Position numbers and translations under genes: made by a program. The notes beneath the pieces were generated by a model. The model was not told the origin of the DNA. It did no database searches and saw only the letters and a program-made list of their open reading frames with translations. 64,000 bases of DNA from Paenibacillus sp. Marseille-Q4541 (GTDB lineage: Bacteria > Bacillota > Bacilli > Paenibacillales > Paenibacillaceae): positions 62,001 through 126,000 of the forward strand of contig NZ_JAGXCY010000010.1 of assembly GCF_018310695.1 (NCBI RefSeq), in the 5' to 3' direction. How positions within the stretch are numbered: position 1 is the first letter of the stretch; each line of letters begins with the position of its first letter. Below are positions 15,994 to 24,575 of this stretch, in pieces.

Positions 15994-17820
15994 GTGAATA
16001 GAAAAATACCACCCACCCACATGGGCTACCAGCCCGGACCGCTGCCAGTTCCAATTCATTTTGATCAAAGTTGGCTGGGGGAACTTACAACTAGACTGGA
16101 TAAAGGCGGACCTTGGGGGGATTACCGTCTTTTTCAACTTGCCGTCCAGGCAGAAGAAAGAGGTCTCATTCCAAGCTTCGATGATATGCAGTGCCTAAAA
16201 CACATCCATGATCTCACCCCATTACCTCATCAGATTGATACTGCTCGTAGAGTGCTGTTTGAGATGTCTGGACGGGCAATTCTTGCAGACGAAGTGGGAC
16301 TCGGCAAAACGATTGAGGCGGGACTTATTTTAAAAGAGTATCTGATTCGTGGTCTCGTATCTAAAGTACTTATTCTCGTTCCTGCTTCCCTTGTATTGCA
16401 ATGGGTAAGAGAACTCAATTCGAAATTCGGTATTCCGGCTGTCGCTCAAAAGAAAGCATACTCCTGGCAAAATGATATTGTTGTCGCTTCCATGGATACA
16501 GCAAAACGCGACCCCCATCAGGAAATATTGATGAGTACCGATTACGATATGATTATTATAGATGAGGCCCATAAGCTAAAAAATAAAAAAACGTCCAATT
16601 ATCAGTTCATGCTGAAATTGCGTAAAAAATATTGCCTATTGTTAACTGCTACTCCGGTACAAAATGATTTGAGTGAGCTGTTTAACCTGATTACACTCCT
16701 AAAACCCGGGCAACTTGGCCGTCAAGGCGATTTTGCTGCTAATTTTGTAGTCGATAAACGAATGGCTAAAAATGAGGACCAACTGAAAGATGAGCTATCC
16801 AAAGTGATGATTCGTAATCGCCGCGGAGAAGGCCCTGTTCAGTTTACCAAGCGGAAAGTAACGAATATTAATCTTACTCTCTCACCTGAAGAGCAAGCAC
16901 TCTATGATGGAGTCACTTCTTTCGTGAAAGATCAGTTCCATTCTGCTGGCGGGAATATGACCAGCATGTTCTCGATGGTAACTTTACAGAGAGAAGTATG
17001 TAGCAGTCGGGATGCCGTGTTCGTTACGCTCGTAAATTTGTCAAAGAAGCTTGCTCCTGACTCACCATGGCGTGACCGGATTTGGGACCTCGTTGCGAAC
17101 ATTAAAGCAATTAAGGCCAACACCAAAGCAGAAAAAACAATGGAACTTATTCGCGAAATGAATGAAAAAGTAATTGTTTTTACCGAATACCGAGCTACAC
17201 AGGAATATTTGCTGAATTACTTCCGAGATCGTGGTCTGACAGCTGTTCCTTATAGAGGCGGCATGAACCGAGGGAAAAAAGACTGGATGATGGATCTTTT
17301 CCGTGGCCGGGTTCAAGTAATGATTGCAACGGAAGCGGGCGGCGAAGGAATTAACCTGCAGTTTTGTCATAACATGATCAATTTCGATCTTCCTTGGAAT
17401 CCGATGCGAGTGGAACAGCGTATTGGACGGGTCCATAGACTGGGGCAACAAAATGATGTCAATATTTATAACCTAGCAACCCATGGCACGATTGAAGAAC
17501 ATATTTTGAACCTACTGCATGAAAAAATCAATATGTTCGAAATGGTCATTGGCGGACTTGATGTTATTTTGGAGAGGCTCGAAAAGCAAGAATCTATTGA
17601 GAAAAGTCTTTCTAAAATTATTCTAGAGTCCTCAAGTGAAGATGAAATCAATGAGAAAATGAATGCTTTATCTCATAACATTCATTCGATTAAGGAAGAA
17701 GTGGAGCAACAGCCTGATGTCCCACTTGTTAAAGATGCAGTAGGCAGTGTTCTCGATCCTATGCAGATGCAACAGGTTAAAAGTACAACCAAAAGAGGCA
17801 AAAGGGGGAGCTCCTCATGA
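15994..17820 (+). CDS. yqhH: SNF2/DEAD-box family ATP-dependent helicase, YqhH-like
   Basis: 608 aa from GTG 15994. SF2 helicase motifs are present in order: the Q-like PHQIDTARRVL, Walker A ADEVGLGKTIEAG, DEAH box IIIDEAHKLKN, LLLTATPVQND, then the second RecA domain with VIVFTEYRATQEY, ATEAGGEGINLQFC and RIGRVHRLGQ. These define a Swi2/Snf2-type ATPase similar to Bacillus YqhH, which probably remodels protein-nucleic-acid complexes. The C-terminus is Lys/Arg-rich. GTG at 15994 was chosen because AGGGGAGG lies 11 nt before it; ATGs at 15928 and 15955 have no ribosome binding site. Its stop overlaps the yqhG start. Confidence 0.88.
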   Translation: MNRKIPPTHMGYQPGPLPVPIHFDQSWLGELTTRLDKGGPWGDYRLFQLAVQAEERGLIPSFDDMQCLKHIHDLTPLPHQIDTARRVLFEMSGRAILADEVGLGKTIEAGLILKEYLIRGLVSKVLILVPASLVLQWVRELNSKFGIPAVAQKKAYSWQNDIVVASMDTAKRDPHQEILMSTDYDMIIIDEAHKLKNKKTSNYQFMLKLRKKYCLLLTATPVQNDLSELFNLITLLKPGQLGRQGDFAANFVVDKRMAKNEDQLKDELSKVMIRNRRGEGPVQFTKRKVTNINLTLSPEEQALYDGVTSFVKDQFHSAGGNMTSMFSMVTLQREVCSSRDAVFVTLVNLSKKLAPDSPWRDRIWDLVANIKAIKANTKAEKTMELIREMNEKVIVFTEYRATQEYLLNYFRDRGLTAVPYRGGMNRGKKDWMMDLFRGRVQVMIATEAGGEGINLQFCHNMINFDLPWNPMRVEQRIGRVHRLGQQNDVNIYNLATHGTIEEHILNLLHEKINMFEMVIGGLDVILERLEKQESIEKSLSKIILESSSEDEINEKMNALSHNIHSIKEEVEQQPDVPLVKDAVGSVLDPMQMQQVKSTTKRGKRGSSS

Positions 17821-18776
17821 CCATGTCCAAGGAAGAAGTACAGTCGTATGTGATGACGTATCTGGAAGCGATGGATTGTCAGGTGCTGGAGAAATCCCCG
17901 TCTCATGTTACGGTAAAATTGTCTGTCGAAGCCGATAAGGCACTAACCAACCGCCCCTATTATTGGGGATTTGTCGATCGGACAGGAGCACCTGCTGAGA
18001 CGATGTCCTTTATGTTTATTTTTGATCCAGAAGCGCATGAGAAAGCCGAGGAGTTACAAAAGCAGCAAGCAAACATGGAGACGGCTGCTGAACTGGGTAC
18101 GAAGCCAGGTAATCAGGATGCGTTGTTAGGCCATTACTTCGGACACGTCCCTTCTCTTCCCGTACTCGGACCAGGGCGCGTGCTTCGTGAACCTATGATT
18201 TATGGGAGTTCGCGTTTGAAGCAGATTTTTTCAGCCTCTCGTGAAGGTGGCGCTTACGTTAATTTGTTTGAACAGCCCTCCAAAAGACAGATCAGTGGAT
18301 CGATGCCGAAAGCCTATGAACCTTGGCTCGTTGTCTGTTTCAAAATAGAGCTGTCTTGTGACCTCAAACGGGAGGAACTGCATTTTCTAGGTATTTCTCT
18401 GCTTACCGGACGTATCGCTGAAGATTTTGGCCAAGTTCTTGATAAAAGAGAACTCAGTCCTAGACTTCCGGATAATATGCACGTTCAAGGAAGTCGAATA
18501 CCGATCAACCAAGCTGCGGAGTCATTGGAAAAGCATATTCAAGGGAAACTCAGTTTACTTGACTACAGCTGGGCAGATGCCGCTAAGAAACGGCTTGACG
18601 AAGAGCTGATTGTACTTGAAACATACTATGAAGATTTACTTAAGGAACAACCGGAAGAAGAACAGAAGTTACCGATACAGGAACAATATAATCGTAGACG
18701 CAGCGAAATGAAATGGCAGTATGAACCTAAAATCAATGTAAGTACGGTGAGCTGTGGAATCATGCATTTACGATAA
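17817..18776 (+). CDS. yqhG: YqhG family protein
   Basis: 319 aa. It is adjacent to and translationally coupled with the YqhH-like helicase (ATGA overlap), as the two genes neighbour each other in Bacillus. The sequence (SHVTVKLSVEADKALTNRP, YYWGFVDRTGAP) matches the YqhG family as I know it; no enzymatic motif is evident and the function is unknown. It is soluble, with a helical C-terminus. Coupling suggests that it works with the helicase. Confidence 0.82.
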   Translation: MTMSKEEVQSYVMTYLEAMDCQVLEKSPSHVTVKLSVEADKALTNRPYYWGFVDRTGAPAETMSFMFIFDPEAHEKAEELQKQQANMETAAELGTKPGNQDALLGHYFGHVPSLPVLGPGRVLREPMIYGSSRLKQIFSASREGGAYVNLFEQPSKRQISGSMPKAYEPWLVVCFKIELSCDLKREELHFLGISLLTGRIAEDFGQVLDKRELSPRLPDNMHVQGSRIPINQAAESLEKHIQGKLSLLDYSWADAAKKRLDEELIVLETYYEDLLKEQPEEEQKLPIQEQYNRRRSEMKWQYEPKINVSTVSCGIMHLR

Positions 18777-18875
18777 TGATATGTTCTCTTCCACATACTT
18801 CGTCATGGGTATAGGAAAGATCGCTTTTTTCGCCAAAACTAGTGCAGGTCTGTCTTCTTTCCACTCCAGTAAACA

Positions 18876-18936
18876 GCACCTTTCTCGTTCTTTCATCGGT
18901 AAAATGAAGATAAGAACAGCAGGTGCCGTTTTTTTA
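18876..18936 (+). terminator. Possible terminator after yqhG
   Basis: GCACCT (18876-18881) pairs with AGGTGC (18921-18926), with an inner GTTCTT/AAGAAC pair, followed by a T-run. It overlaps the region just upstream of the next gene. Confidence 0.4.
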
Positions 18937-18964
18937 TGCCTGCAGAAAAGAAGGTGTTGATTCC

Positions 18965-19894
18965 TTGAAATTAACGAAACTTGGTTTAACCATACTTTGT
19001 ATGTCCATGTTCTGTCTCTTCTCATCTTTTGCACCTTCCTTTGCAGAGCAAAGATCAGAAGTTGCTGCTGTCTCTGCTCCCGATCAAGTAACTCAGCTTG
19101 CAGAGCGTACCGTAAAAGAGCTTTCCAAAGATAGTGAATTTGCTTTATTTAACCATTCCACCCTTAACATAATGCCGCTTGGTCCTGGAACTCATAGTTA
19201 TCTGGTGCACGTTCTCCAAGGGGAAAATATTGTCGGCTATGTAATGATTACCGCAGAGCAATTACAGAATGAGGTCAAAGCGACGCAGGATATAACATAT
19301 CTGGTCACCGAATACGGAGTGGGAAGTGCTTCTGTTTTTGATCCTGAATTATTAAGCTTACATGGACATCTGCCACAAGGTGAGAAAGGAACGATAGACT
19401 CCGCTTCATATCAAATGAAGTCCACAGGGATCTTATCTTACTGGGTAATTCAGATAGCAGGTAATTCAACCTACGTAGACGCTGGAAATGGAGACGTACT
19501 TCTTGGAAATCCAGAAGAGCTCGATGAACCACCTGCTTCAGAAACATTTGCAGCTAGGATTGGTGGAGAGCATAGGCTTTCGAATATACAAAAAACTTCC
19601 TTACCCTTTGATCCTTCCGAAAATTTGCAATGGCTGGTTACGACTCCAGTAGCAATAACTTCAGAGTCCTTGCTACTCCAGCAGCTTGATTCATCTAAGC
19701 AACTCATTTTCAGTTCACCTGGTAATAATATGTGGTACAGTGGTCCGCTTGCTATTTCAGGCTATGCTACATGGACAAGCCCAGATATGAAAAATCTACA
19801 TTTCGTTAGAATAGGTACTCATCCCTCCCAAATAAGGTATATTCCAGCTGAGAGGCTGCTTGGCAAAGGCCATTTTTACGAAAGCTCCAAATAA
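18965..19894 (+). CDS. Exported protein of unknown function
   Basis: 309 aa. A TTG start at 18965 has AAGGTG 8 nt upstream. The N-terminus (KLTKLGLTILCMSMFCLFSS, then APSFA/EQ) is a clear signal peptide. The mature part has segments that look beta-rich (GENIVGYVMITAEQLQNEV, GNSTYVDAGNGDVLLGN) and vaguely recall peptidase-propeptide (PepSY-like) folds, but I cannot assign a family. No catalytic motif is seen. It is followed by a strong terminator and probably forms a single-gene unit. Confidence 0.75.
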   Translation: MKLTKLGLTILCMSMFCLFSSFAPSFAEQRSEVAAVSAPDQVTQLAERTVKELSKDSEFALFNHSTLNIMPLGPGTHSYLVHVLQGENIVGYVMITAEQLQNEVKATQDITYLVTEYGVGSASVFDPELLSLHGHLPQGEKGTIDSASYQMKSTGILSYWVIQIAGNSTYVDAGNGDVLLGNPEELDEPPASETFAARIGGEHRLSNIQKTSLPFDPSENLQWLVTTPVAITSESLLLQQLDSSKQLIFSSPGNNMWYSGPLAISGYATWTSPDMKNLHFVRIGTHPSQIRYIPAERLLGKGHFYESSK

Positions 19895-19897
19895 AAT

Positions 19898-19932
19898 AAG
19901 GTCTTATCCCAATTTACTGGGATAAGACCTTT
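19898..19932. terminator. Strong bidirectional terminator
   Basis: A perfect 14-bp stem (19898-19911 with 19918-19931) around a 6-nt loop, T-rich on both sides. It separates the exported protein gene from the convergent yqzE. Confidence 0.85.
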
Positions 19933-19944
19933 AATACGGAGGAA

Positions 19945-20160
19945 TCAGATACTGTGATCTGATTCCTTTTTTCTACCCTGAACTCCTTTTTTCTTGTCCT
20001 TTGCCCACATGCTAACTCCAAATGGAAGCATTCCAAACCATTTCGTTTGCCAAGGTTCCTTCCGTTTCCCCCTCGTGGATTTACGCTCCTCTTTCGGCTT
20101 GCCCATATATTCAACGACCTGCTCCGTAATATACCTTACCAGATCATTTCCTTTAGCCAT
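19945..20160 (-). CDS. yqzE: YqzE family small protein
   Basis: 71 aa. The N-terminus MAKGNDLVRYITEQVVEYM, the basic KPKEERKSTRGKRKE stretch, and WFGMLPFGVSMW match YqzE, which in Bacillus is encoded at the end of the comG competence operon. Here it stands alone between other genes. ATG at 20160 has AAAGGAG 8 nt upstream. It is strongly basic, with one hydrophobic patch that might touch the membrane. Its function is unknown. Confidence 0.8.
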   Translation of the reverse strand: MAKGNDLVRYITEQVVEYMGKPKEERKSTRGKRKEPWQTKWFGMLPFGVSMWAKDKKKGVQGRKKESDHSI

Positions 20161-20326
20161 GTTCAACACTCCTTTGCCCTGCCGATCATTTTCTTTAGTG
20201 TGTACGGGAACCAATAGAAATAAACATTTTAATTTTGTATTTGAATGAAACATCCGAATTTGCGCAGTCTATGGAAAGGAGTTTGTACTGACTTGTTTTT
20301 CACAGTAAGAGAGGAGCATACGCAAA

Positions 20327-21037
20327 ATGTCAAAACGTTACTTTATGTTATGGTTTTCTGTATTATTGATTTTTCTAAATACGACGATGATCGCAAGTGC
20401 AGCGCCTGCTGAACAGAATCATAACCAAAATGAACATGTATCTCATGCTGCGTTTCGCCATCCGGTGATTATTATCGATGCAGGTCATGGGGGAATTGAC
20501 GGGGGAACCTCTGCCGATGATTTACTGGAAAAGGATATAAACCTCTCCATCTCCAGAAAAATGTATATGATGCTAAAATCCAAAGGTTATGCCGTCGTCC
20601 TCAATCGAAATGAAGATTATGCACTCAGCGATGACAACACTTGGTTAAAAAGTCGTTCCAGACATCTAAAGGACCTGGCACAACGAAAAGAACTTAGTGT
20701 CGAAATTCCTTCCGATCTGATTGTCAGTGTCCATGTAAACTGGAGTAAAAAAGAACATTCCCATGGCCCGATTGTCCTTCATCAACAGGAAGGAAGAAGC
20801 TATCTGCTAGCGGAATCCATTCAAAGCTCGCTAAACTCCATGTACCAAACAGATCGCCAAGTTGAATGGGGTAAACCTTTTTACTTGCTCAATTATGTGA
20901 AAAAACCAGCCGTCATTGTAGAGGCCGGTTTCATCAGTAATTCAGGAGATCGCGAGATGCTTAGCACCGCCGCTGGCCAGAAAAAAATAGCAGAGGCCAT
21001 AAGCTCAGGCATTATTTATTATTTGTCGGTAATGTAG
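20327..21037 (+). CDS. cwlD: N-acetylmuramoyl-L-alanine amidase, CwlD-like
   Basis: 236 aa, nearly the same length as Bacillus CwlD. A signal sequence (YFMLWFSVLLIFLNTTMIA) is followed by an Amidase_3 domain: IIIDAGHGGIDGG (zinc His), LLEKDINLSIS (zinc Glu), LIVSVHVNWS (zinc His) and AVIVEAGFISN (catalytic Glu). It cleaves the bond between muramic acid and the stem peptide; CwlD does this in spore cortex to allow muramic-lactam formation. The last 26 nt overlap the 3' end of the convergent deacetylase gene. The spore role is inferred from the family. Confidence 0.82.
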   Translation: MSKRYFMLWFSVLLIFLNTTMIASAAPAEQNHNQNEHVSHAAFRHPVIIIDAGHGGIDGGTSADDLLEKDINLSISRKMYMMLKSKGYAVVLNRNEDYALSDDNTWLKSRSRHLKDLAQRKELSVEIPSDLIVSVHVNWSKKEHSHGPIVLHQQEGRSYLLAESIQSSLNSMYQTDRQVEWGKPFYLLNYVKKPAVIVEAGFISNSGDREMLSTAAGQKKIAEAISSGIIYYLSVM

Positions 21038-21887
21038 GATCTGGATTCCAGTTCCATACTTGTTTCACCATATCACTGATGCTGATCGTTTCGATCTTCC
21101 CCGTAAATCGGGGAATTGCATCTCTGATTACACCCGCTGTCATTAGACCAGGAACACCAACATGACCAATCATTACACAAATATCTTTTTGTTCCAGTTT
21201 CTCTTCTGCACGTTTCATCTGACGGGAGATATGACCAATTGAATATTGATCATCCAGAAAAATATCATTCTCAACGGGCGGAAGCCCTTTTTCTGCTGCG
21301 AGTTCAGCTACAACGGAATGTTGATCCGTTTTGCTGTCCACAAAAAAGAGACCTCTCTCTTTACATACATCCAGCACGATGGACATAATACGCCGGTCTG
21401 AAGTGACTTTTGATCCCATGTGATTATTCATGGCAACCGCATAAGGAACTTCATCTATGGCTGCATTGACTCTTTTCCGAATTTCTTCATCAGACAGATC
21501 CGTTGTAATCGCCCCAGGACCTAACCACTCCTTCTTCCCTTTTCGAGGTTCCATTGGCATGTGAACAAGTACATCCAGTCCTCTCTGATGAGCCAGTTCT
21601 GCGTCCTTCTTCGTTGTCGGCAAGAAGGGCATAATCGCCACATTCAATTTGATCGGCATACTTAGCATTTCTTGTGTACCCTTCATCCCATTTCCAAGGT
21701 CGTCAATAATAATAACAAACTTTTTGGCAGACTCTGCATGTGCCGGAGAACCACCTGACAAGGTTGCAGCACCTGTTACTGCCACACTTAATGTAAGCAA
21801 CCATGCAATGAGCCCTAGACTCCCCCATCTAAAAGAAGTCAGTACTTTTTTCTTAAGTTGTCTTCGTTTCTGTTTCCGATTTGCCAT
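21012..21887 (-). CDS. Divergent polysaccharide deacetylase (YibQ/DUF610 family)
   Basis: 291 aa. A basic N-terminus and a membrane/signal segment (LGLIAWLLTLSVAVTGAA, then AHA) precede the conserved domain: VIIIDDLGNG, LNVAIMPFLP, VLVHMPMEP, AVAMNNHMGSKVT and FFVDSKTD. These are the markers of the divergent deacetylase family. It probably acts on envelope polysaccharide; the substrate is not known. It converges with, and overlaps by 26 nt, the CwlD-like amidase gene; CwlD proteins work with a deacetylase in Bacillus spores, so a functional link is possible but not shown. Confidence 0.87.
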   Translation of the reverse strand: MANRKQKRRQLKKKVLTSFRWGSLGLIAWLLTLSVAVTGAATLSGGSPAHAESAKKFVIIIDDLGNGMKGTQEMLSMPIKLNVAIMPFLPTTKKDAELAHQRGLDVLVHMPMEPRKGKKEWLGPGAITTDLSDEEIRKRVNAAIDEVPYAVAMNNHMGSKVTSDRRIMSIVLDVCKERGLFFVDSKTDQHSVVAELAAEKGLPPVENDIFLDDQYSIGHISRQMKRAEEKLEQKDICVMIGHVGVPGLMTAGVIRDAIPRFTGKIETISISDMVKQVWNWNPDPTLPTNNK

Positions 21888-22071
21888 TCCAATCCGTCCT
21901 TCTATATGAAATTCTTGAAGATATATACATATTGTTTGAGAAATAACAAGAAATTATGTGAGCATTTCATAAAAAACTAAATTAGAGTTGAAATGGCAAA
22001 GGAAATATTGATTATAGAATTGAATTCAGCATAGAATAAGAACATAAGTTCCCTATCAAGGAGGGTCACCC

Positions 22072-22440
22072 ATGAACACGGAAACATCTTATGAAGAGCA
22101 GACTCTGATCAGCAGCTATCTACAATTAATGCTCGCCATTCGCATTTTTCATCGAGACATGCAGGTTATAAACGATCACCCTATGCTTAGAACACCGATT
22201 CTTTATATAGAAGTGCTTAAGAGCGGGATGGAACGAGTATCTTTACTGCTCGCAGAAGTACAGAAGGAGTTTCAACGCAAGGATATATCTATTTCGAGGA
22301 TCAAATCAGATAAAAACGGAATTTGGGCTGATGCCATAATCAGAGGACAAAATGTAAACATTCATCTTCCTGAATCACACTACAAAAACGAATTATATAA
22401 GCGGATGCGTATATACCTAGGAGGGATGTCCGAATTATAG
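22072..22440 (+). CDS. Conserved hypothetical protein
   Basis: 122 aa, soluble, mostly helical by appearance. The start ATG is preceded by AAGGAGGG, so translation is well supported. Unusual for its size are two stretches of conserved-looking basic residues (KSDKNGIWADAIIRGQNVNI). I do not recognise a family. It is followed by a terminator shared with the convergent small decarboxylase-family gene. Confidence 0.65.
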   Translation: MNTETSYEEQTLISSYLQLMLAIRIFHRDMQVINDHPMLRTPILYIEVLKSGMERVSLLLAEVQKEFQRKDISISRIKSDKNGIWADAIIRGQNVNIHLPESHYKNELYKRMRIYLGGMSEL

Positions 22441-22449
22441 GAATATATA

Positions 22450-22528
22450 TCAAAAACACCGCCTTCTTCTCTCTCTGGAGTTCTCTCCTCTACTTGAGAA
22501 AATACTCTAGATTCAGAACGGCGGTGTT
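22450..22528 (-). terminator. Terminator of the carboxymuconolactone decarboxylase-like gene
   Basis: On the minus strand AACACCGCC (22520-22528) pairs with GGCGGTGTT (22455-22463), followed by a short U-run. The loop is long and may contain further pairing. Confidence 0.55.
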
Positions 22529-22537
22529 CGTCCTATC

Positions 22538-22867
22538 TTATTGTAATGCTTGCTGAACCCGCGATACCCCCTGAGACAGCGCGTGGCCGCCTCCAATGGC
22601 TGCTGCCACAGCTACGGTCTCCATAATCTGCTGCTTGGTTGCTCCCTTGGAGAGGGCTTCTTGGACGTGATAGAGCGTGCATACCTCATTGTTCGAGAAC
22701 AACCCAATTCCAAGAGCAATCAGTTGCTTCGTCTTGAGGTCCAGCTCTCCTTCGCGGAAACACTCTCCCGTAAAATCGTGGTAAGCCTTCAATACATCAG
22801 GCATCGTTTCTGCCATTTGTCCAATTTGGTCCTTATAAGCATGGACTTTATTATCAATCAGTGTCAT
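22538..22867 (-). CDS. Carboxymuconolactone decarboxylase family protein (YurZ/AhpD-like)
   Basis: 109 aa. The CMD domain is seen in LIALGIGLFSNNEVCTLYHVQEALSKGAT, then VAVAAAIGGGHAL. Members of this family include AhpD-type peroxidase partners and decarboxylases. Only one Cys (in VCTLYH) is present where AhpD has a CxxC pair, so a thiol-peroxidase role is uncertain. A helical trimer/hexamer fold is expected. The ATG at 22867 has an AGAGGAA site. No operon partners. Confidence 0.85.
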   Translation of the reverse strand: MTLIDNKVHAYKDQIGQMAETMPDVLKAYHDFTGECFREGELDLKTKQLIALGIGLFSNNEVCTLYHVQEALSKGATKQQIMETVAVAAAIGGGHALSQGVSRVQQALQ

Positions 22868-22966
22868 GCAGCACTTCCTCTCAAAGCAGATTAAGAATCA
22901 TCTATTGTACTTTCTCCACCTGAGCATGAACTATGCTGATAACACATGAATTAATTTATGGTAGTG

Positions 22967-23185
22967 TTACATTTCTGAAGGGCTAATTCTTGGTTCACTA
23001 TGAAGCTGAATAAGGTAATTACGGTCCAGTTTAACAATTCGCCGATTACGCCGTCTTACCATGATCTGCTCATCACTCCAAGCTACAATGATGCCAATGA
23101 CATCATTAACCTCCAGATCATCCCTAACAATACGGACACGCTCACCCGACTCACGAAGCTCATTTAATTGTTCATCTGTTATCAC
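22967..23185 (-). CDS. Conserved small hypothetical protein
   Basis: 72 aa from a GTG at 23185, which has AGGAGGG 7 nt upstream. The sequence reads like a small beta-barrel: VNDVIGIIVAWSDEQIMVRR, then RNRRIVKLDRNYLIQL. It recalls short ribosome- or RNA-associated KOW-like folds, but I cannot assign a family. The preceding codons up to 23260 run through a terminator hairpin and are not likely to be translated. Confidence 0.6.
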   Translation of the reverse strand: MITDEQLNELRESGERVRIVRDDLEVNDVIGIIVAWSDEQIMVRRRNRRIVKLDRNYLIQLHSEPRISPSEM

Positions 23186-23235
23186 TATATATCCCTCCTG
23201 ACTGTAGGCAAGACTGACTTGTCCATTATAAGATA

Positions 23236-23269
23236 CAAAAAAAGACCTAAATGCATGCATTTAGGTCTT
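23236..23269 (-). terminator. Palindromic terminator
   Basis: A 28-nt perfect palindrome (23242-23269) followed on the minus strand by seven U residues (23237-23243). It ends the 108-aa gene just upstream. Confidence 0.85.
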
Positions 23270-23298
23270 AGGCTGATCATCGTGTTATTAAAAAATAC

Positions 23299-23625
23299 TT
23301 AACGTGAAGCATGCTCTTTACTGTCGTTCTTTTCGAACCAGAAATCAAGCACCTTCGCCGACATCACGCGTTGTTCAACATATTCGACCTGGTGAGGTGT
23401 AAATTCTTCTCTCCAAGAGAAGGACAATTCTTCACACAGGTTCACAATAGTCAGAAGTTCAGACCAAGCAACATACCTTTTATACCAGAAGAACTGCGGA
23501 TGCTCAAGCATATAGGGATAAAGGTCATCAAACTCCGTATGCTTACAATCAAGGGCACGTTCAAAGTGAACTTTGGACTGCGCTAACTTTTCAAGGAAAT
23601 ACTGTTCGTTTGGTTCTTTACCCAT
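23299..23625 (-). CDS. Conserved hypothetical protein
   Basis: 108 aa. The start ATG is preceded by GAGGAGG. It is soluble and rich in aromatic residues (FDDLYPYMLEHPQFFWYKRY, WSELLTIVNLCEEL, VLDFWFEKN). No known domain is recognised. It ends in a strong terminator and appears to be a single-gene unit. Confidence 0.65.
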   Translation of the reverse strand: MGKEPNEQYFLEKLAQSKVHFERALDCKHTEFDDLYPYMLEHPQFFWYKRYVAWSELLTIVNLCEELSFSWREEFTPHQVEYVEQRVMSAKVLDFWFEKNDSKEHASR

Positions 23626-23775
23626 GGGTGTTGCCTCCTCTCCCTAACCTTTCTTTATTATAAGCCATAATAAACACGATGCAAAGGCATTAAACAAAAT
23701 TAGGCTGTTAAAAAAAGAAGAATTAGGAAATGCTCGCCTCACAAAAATTCTGATAACAATGGATCATATTATTCT

Positions 23776-24345
23776 TTAAGCAAAATGAACCTTACCGTCC
23801 GACAGGGATTTGATTTTTGCAAGTGACTCTACTCGAATCCCTTGTTCACGAAGGGTGCTGGCACCGGATTGAAAACATTTTTCAACGACAACGCCAAATC
23901 CGACAAGCTCCGCTCCAGAACGTTCGATAATTTTTATTACTCCTTTTGCAGCATCTCCATTAGCAATAATATCATCGATAAAAAGAATCCGATCCTCAGG
24001 ACCAATAAATTCACGCGAGACCATAATATCAGTGACAATCCCTTTCGTAAAAGAAGGAACGCGCTCACAGTATGCATCGGGATCTGCTAGCAATGTTTTC
24101 TTCCTCCGGGCAAAAACGAGAGGCACTCCCATCTCTGCAGCAGTAGCAAAGGCGACAGGGATTCCTGACGATTCTACTGTCACGATACGGGTTACTCCTT
24201 CTTCACTGAACTTCGCGGCAAACTCACGCCCCATCTGCATGGTGAGTCCAGGATCAATCTGATGATTAAGCAGTGCATCCAGTTTCAAAACCTGATCTGA
24301 AATTACAATGCCTTGTTCCATTATTCTCTGTTTTAATACTTCCAA
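23776..24345 (-). CDS. xpt: Xanthine phosphoribosyltransferase
   Basis: 189 aa, matching the ~190 aa family length. Recognisable blocks are ISDQVLKLDALLNHQIDPGL, TRIVTVESSGIPVA, VFARRKK and the PRPP-binding loop ILFIDDIIANGDAA. It converts xanthine and PRPP to XMP in purine salvage. TTG at 24345 is chosen as start: GGGAGG lies 8 nt upstream and the protein then begins at the family N-terminus (LEVLKQRI). No purine riboswitch is seen in the short leader, unlike the Bacillus subtilis xpt-pbuX operon, and no xanthine permease gene follows. Confidence 0.93.
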   Translation of the reverse strand: MEVLKQRIMEQGIVISDQVLKLDALLNHQIDPGLTMQMGREFAAKFSEEGVTRIVTVESSGIPVAFATAAEMGVPLVFARRKKTLLADPDAYCERVPSFTKGIVTDIMVSREFIGPEDRILFIDDIIANGDAAKGVIKIIERSGAELVGFGVVVEKCFQSGASTLREQGIRVESLAKIKSLSDGKVHFA

Positions 24346-24575
24346 TGTTATGACCTCCCAGCCCGTCCTATGACGTAAAAGTATCATAAATTATGGGTGG
24401 CTTTCAATATGAAAGTTCAATTCTTCCATTGATATGTTATTATTTCTACCCTAAACATTCCTCTTGTTACTCATTGTCATGTCCAGATGGACAAGAGCAT
24501 ACCTTGTACAAGTAGTTTTTTTTGTGACGACTGGAGGTCATTGCTTTTATATACAGATGGACAAGGAGGATACTC

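Noticed and set aside
24346..24575. Purine riboswitch before xpt
   Set aside because: The short leader lacks the conserved purine-aptamer loops and the three-way junction pattern; only a plain ribosome binding site and AT-rich DNA are seen.
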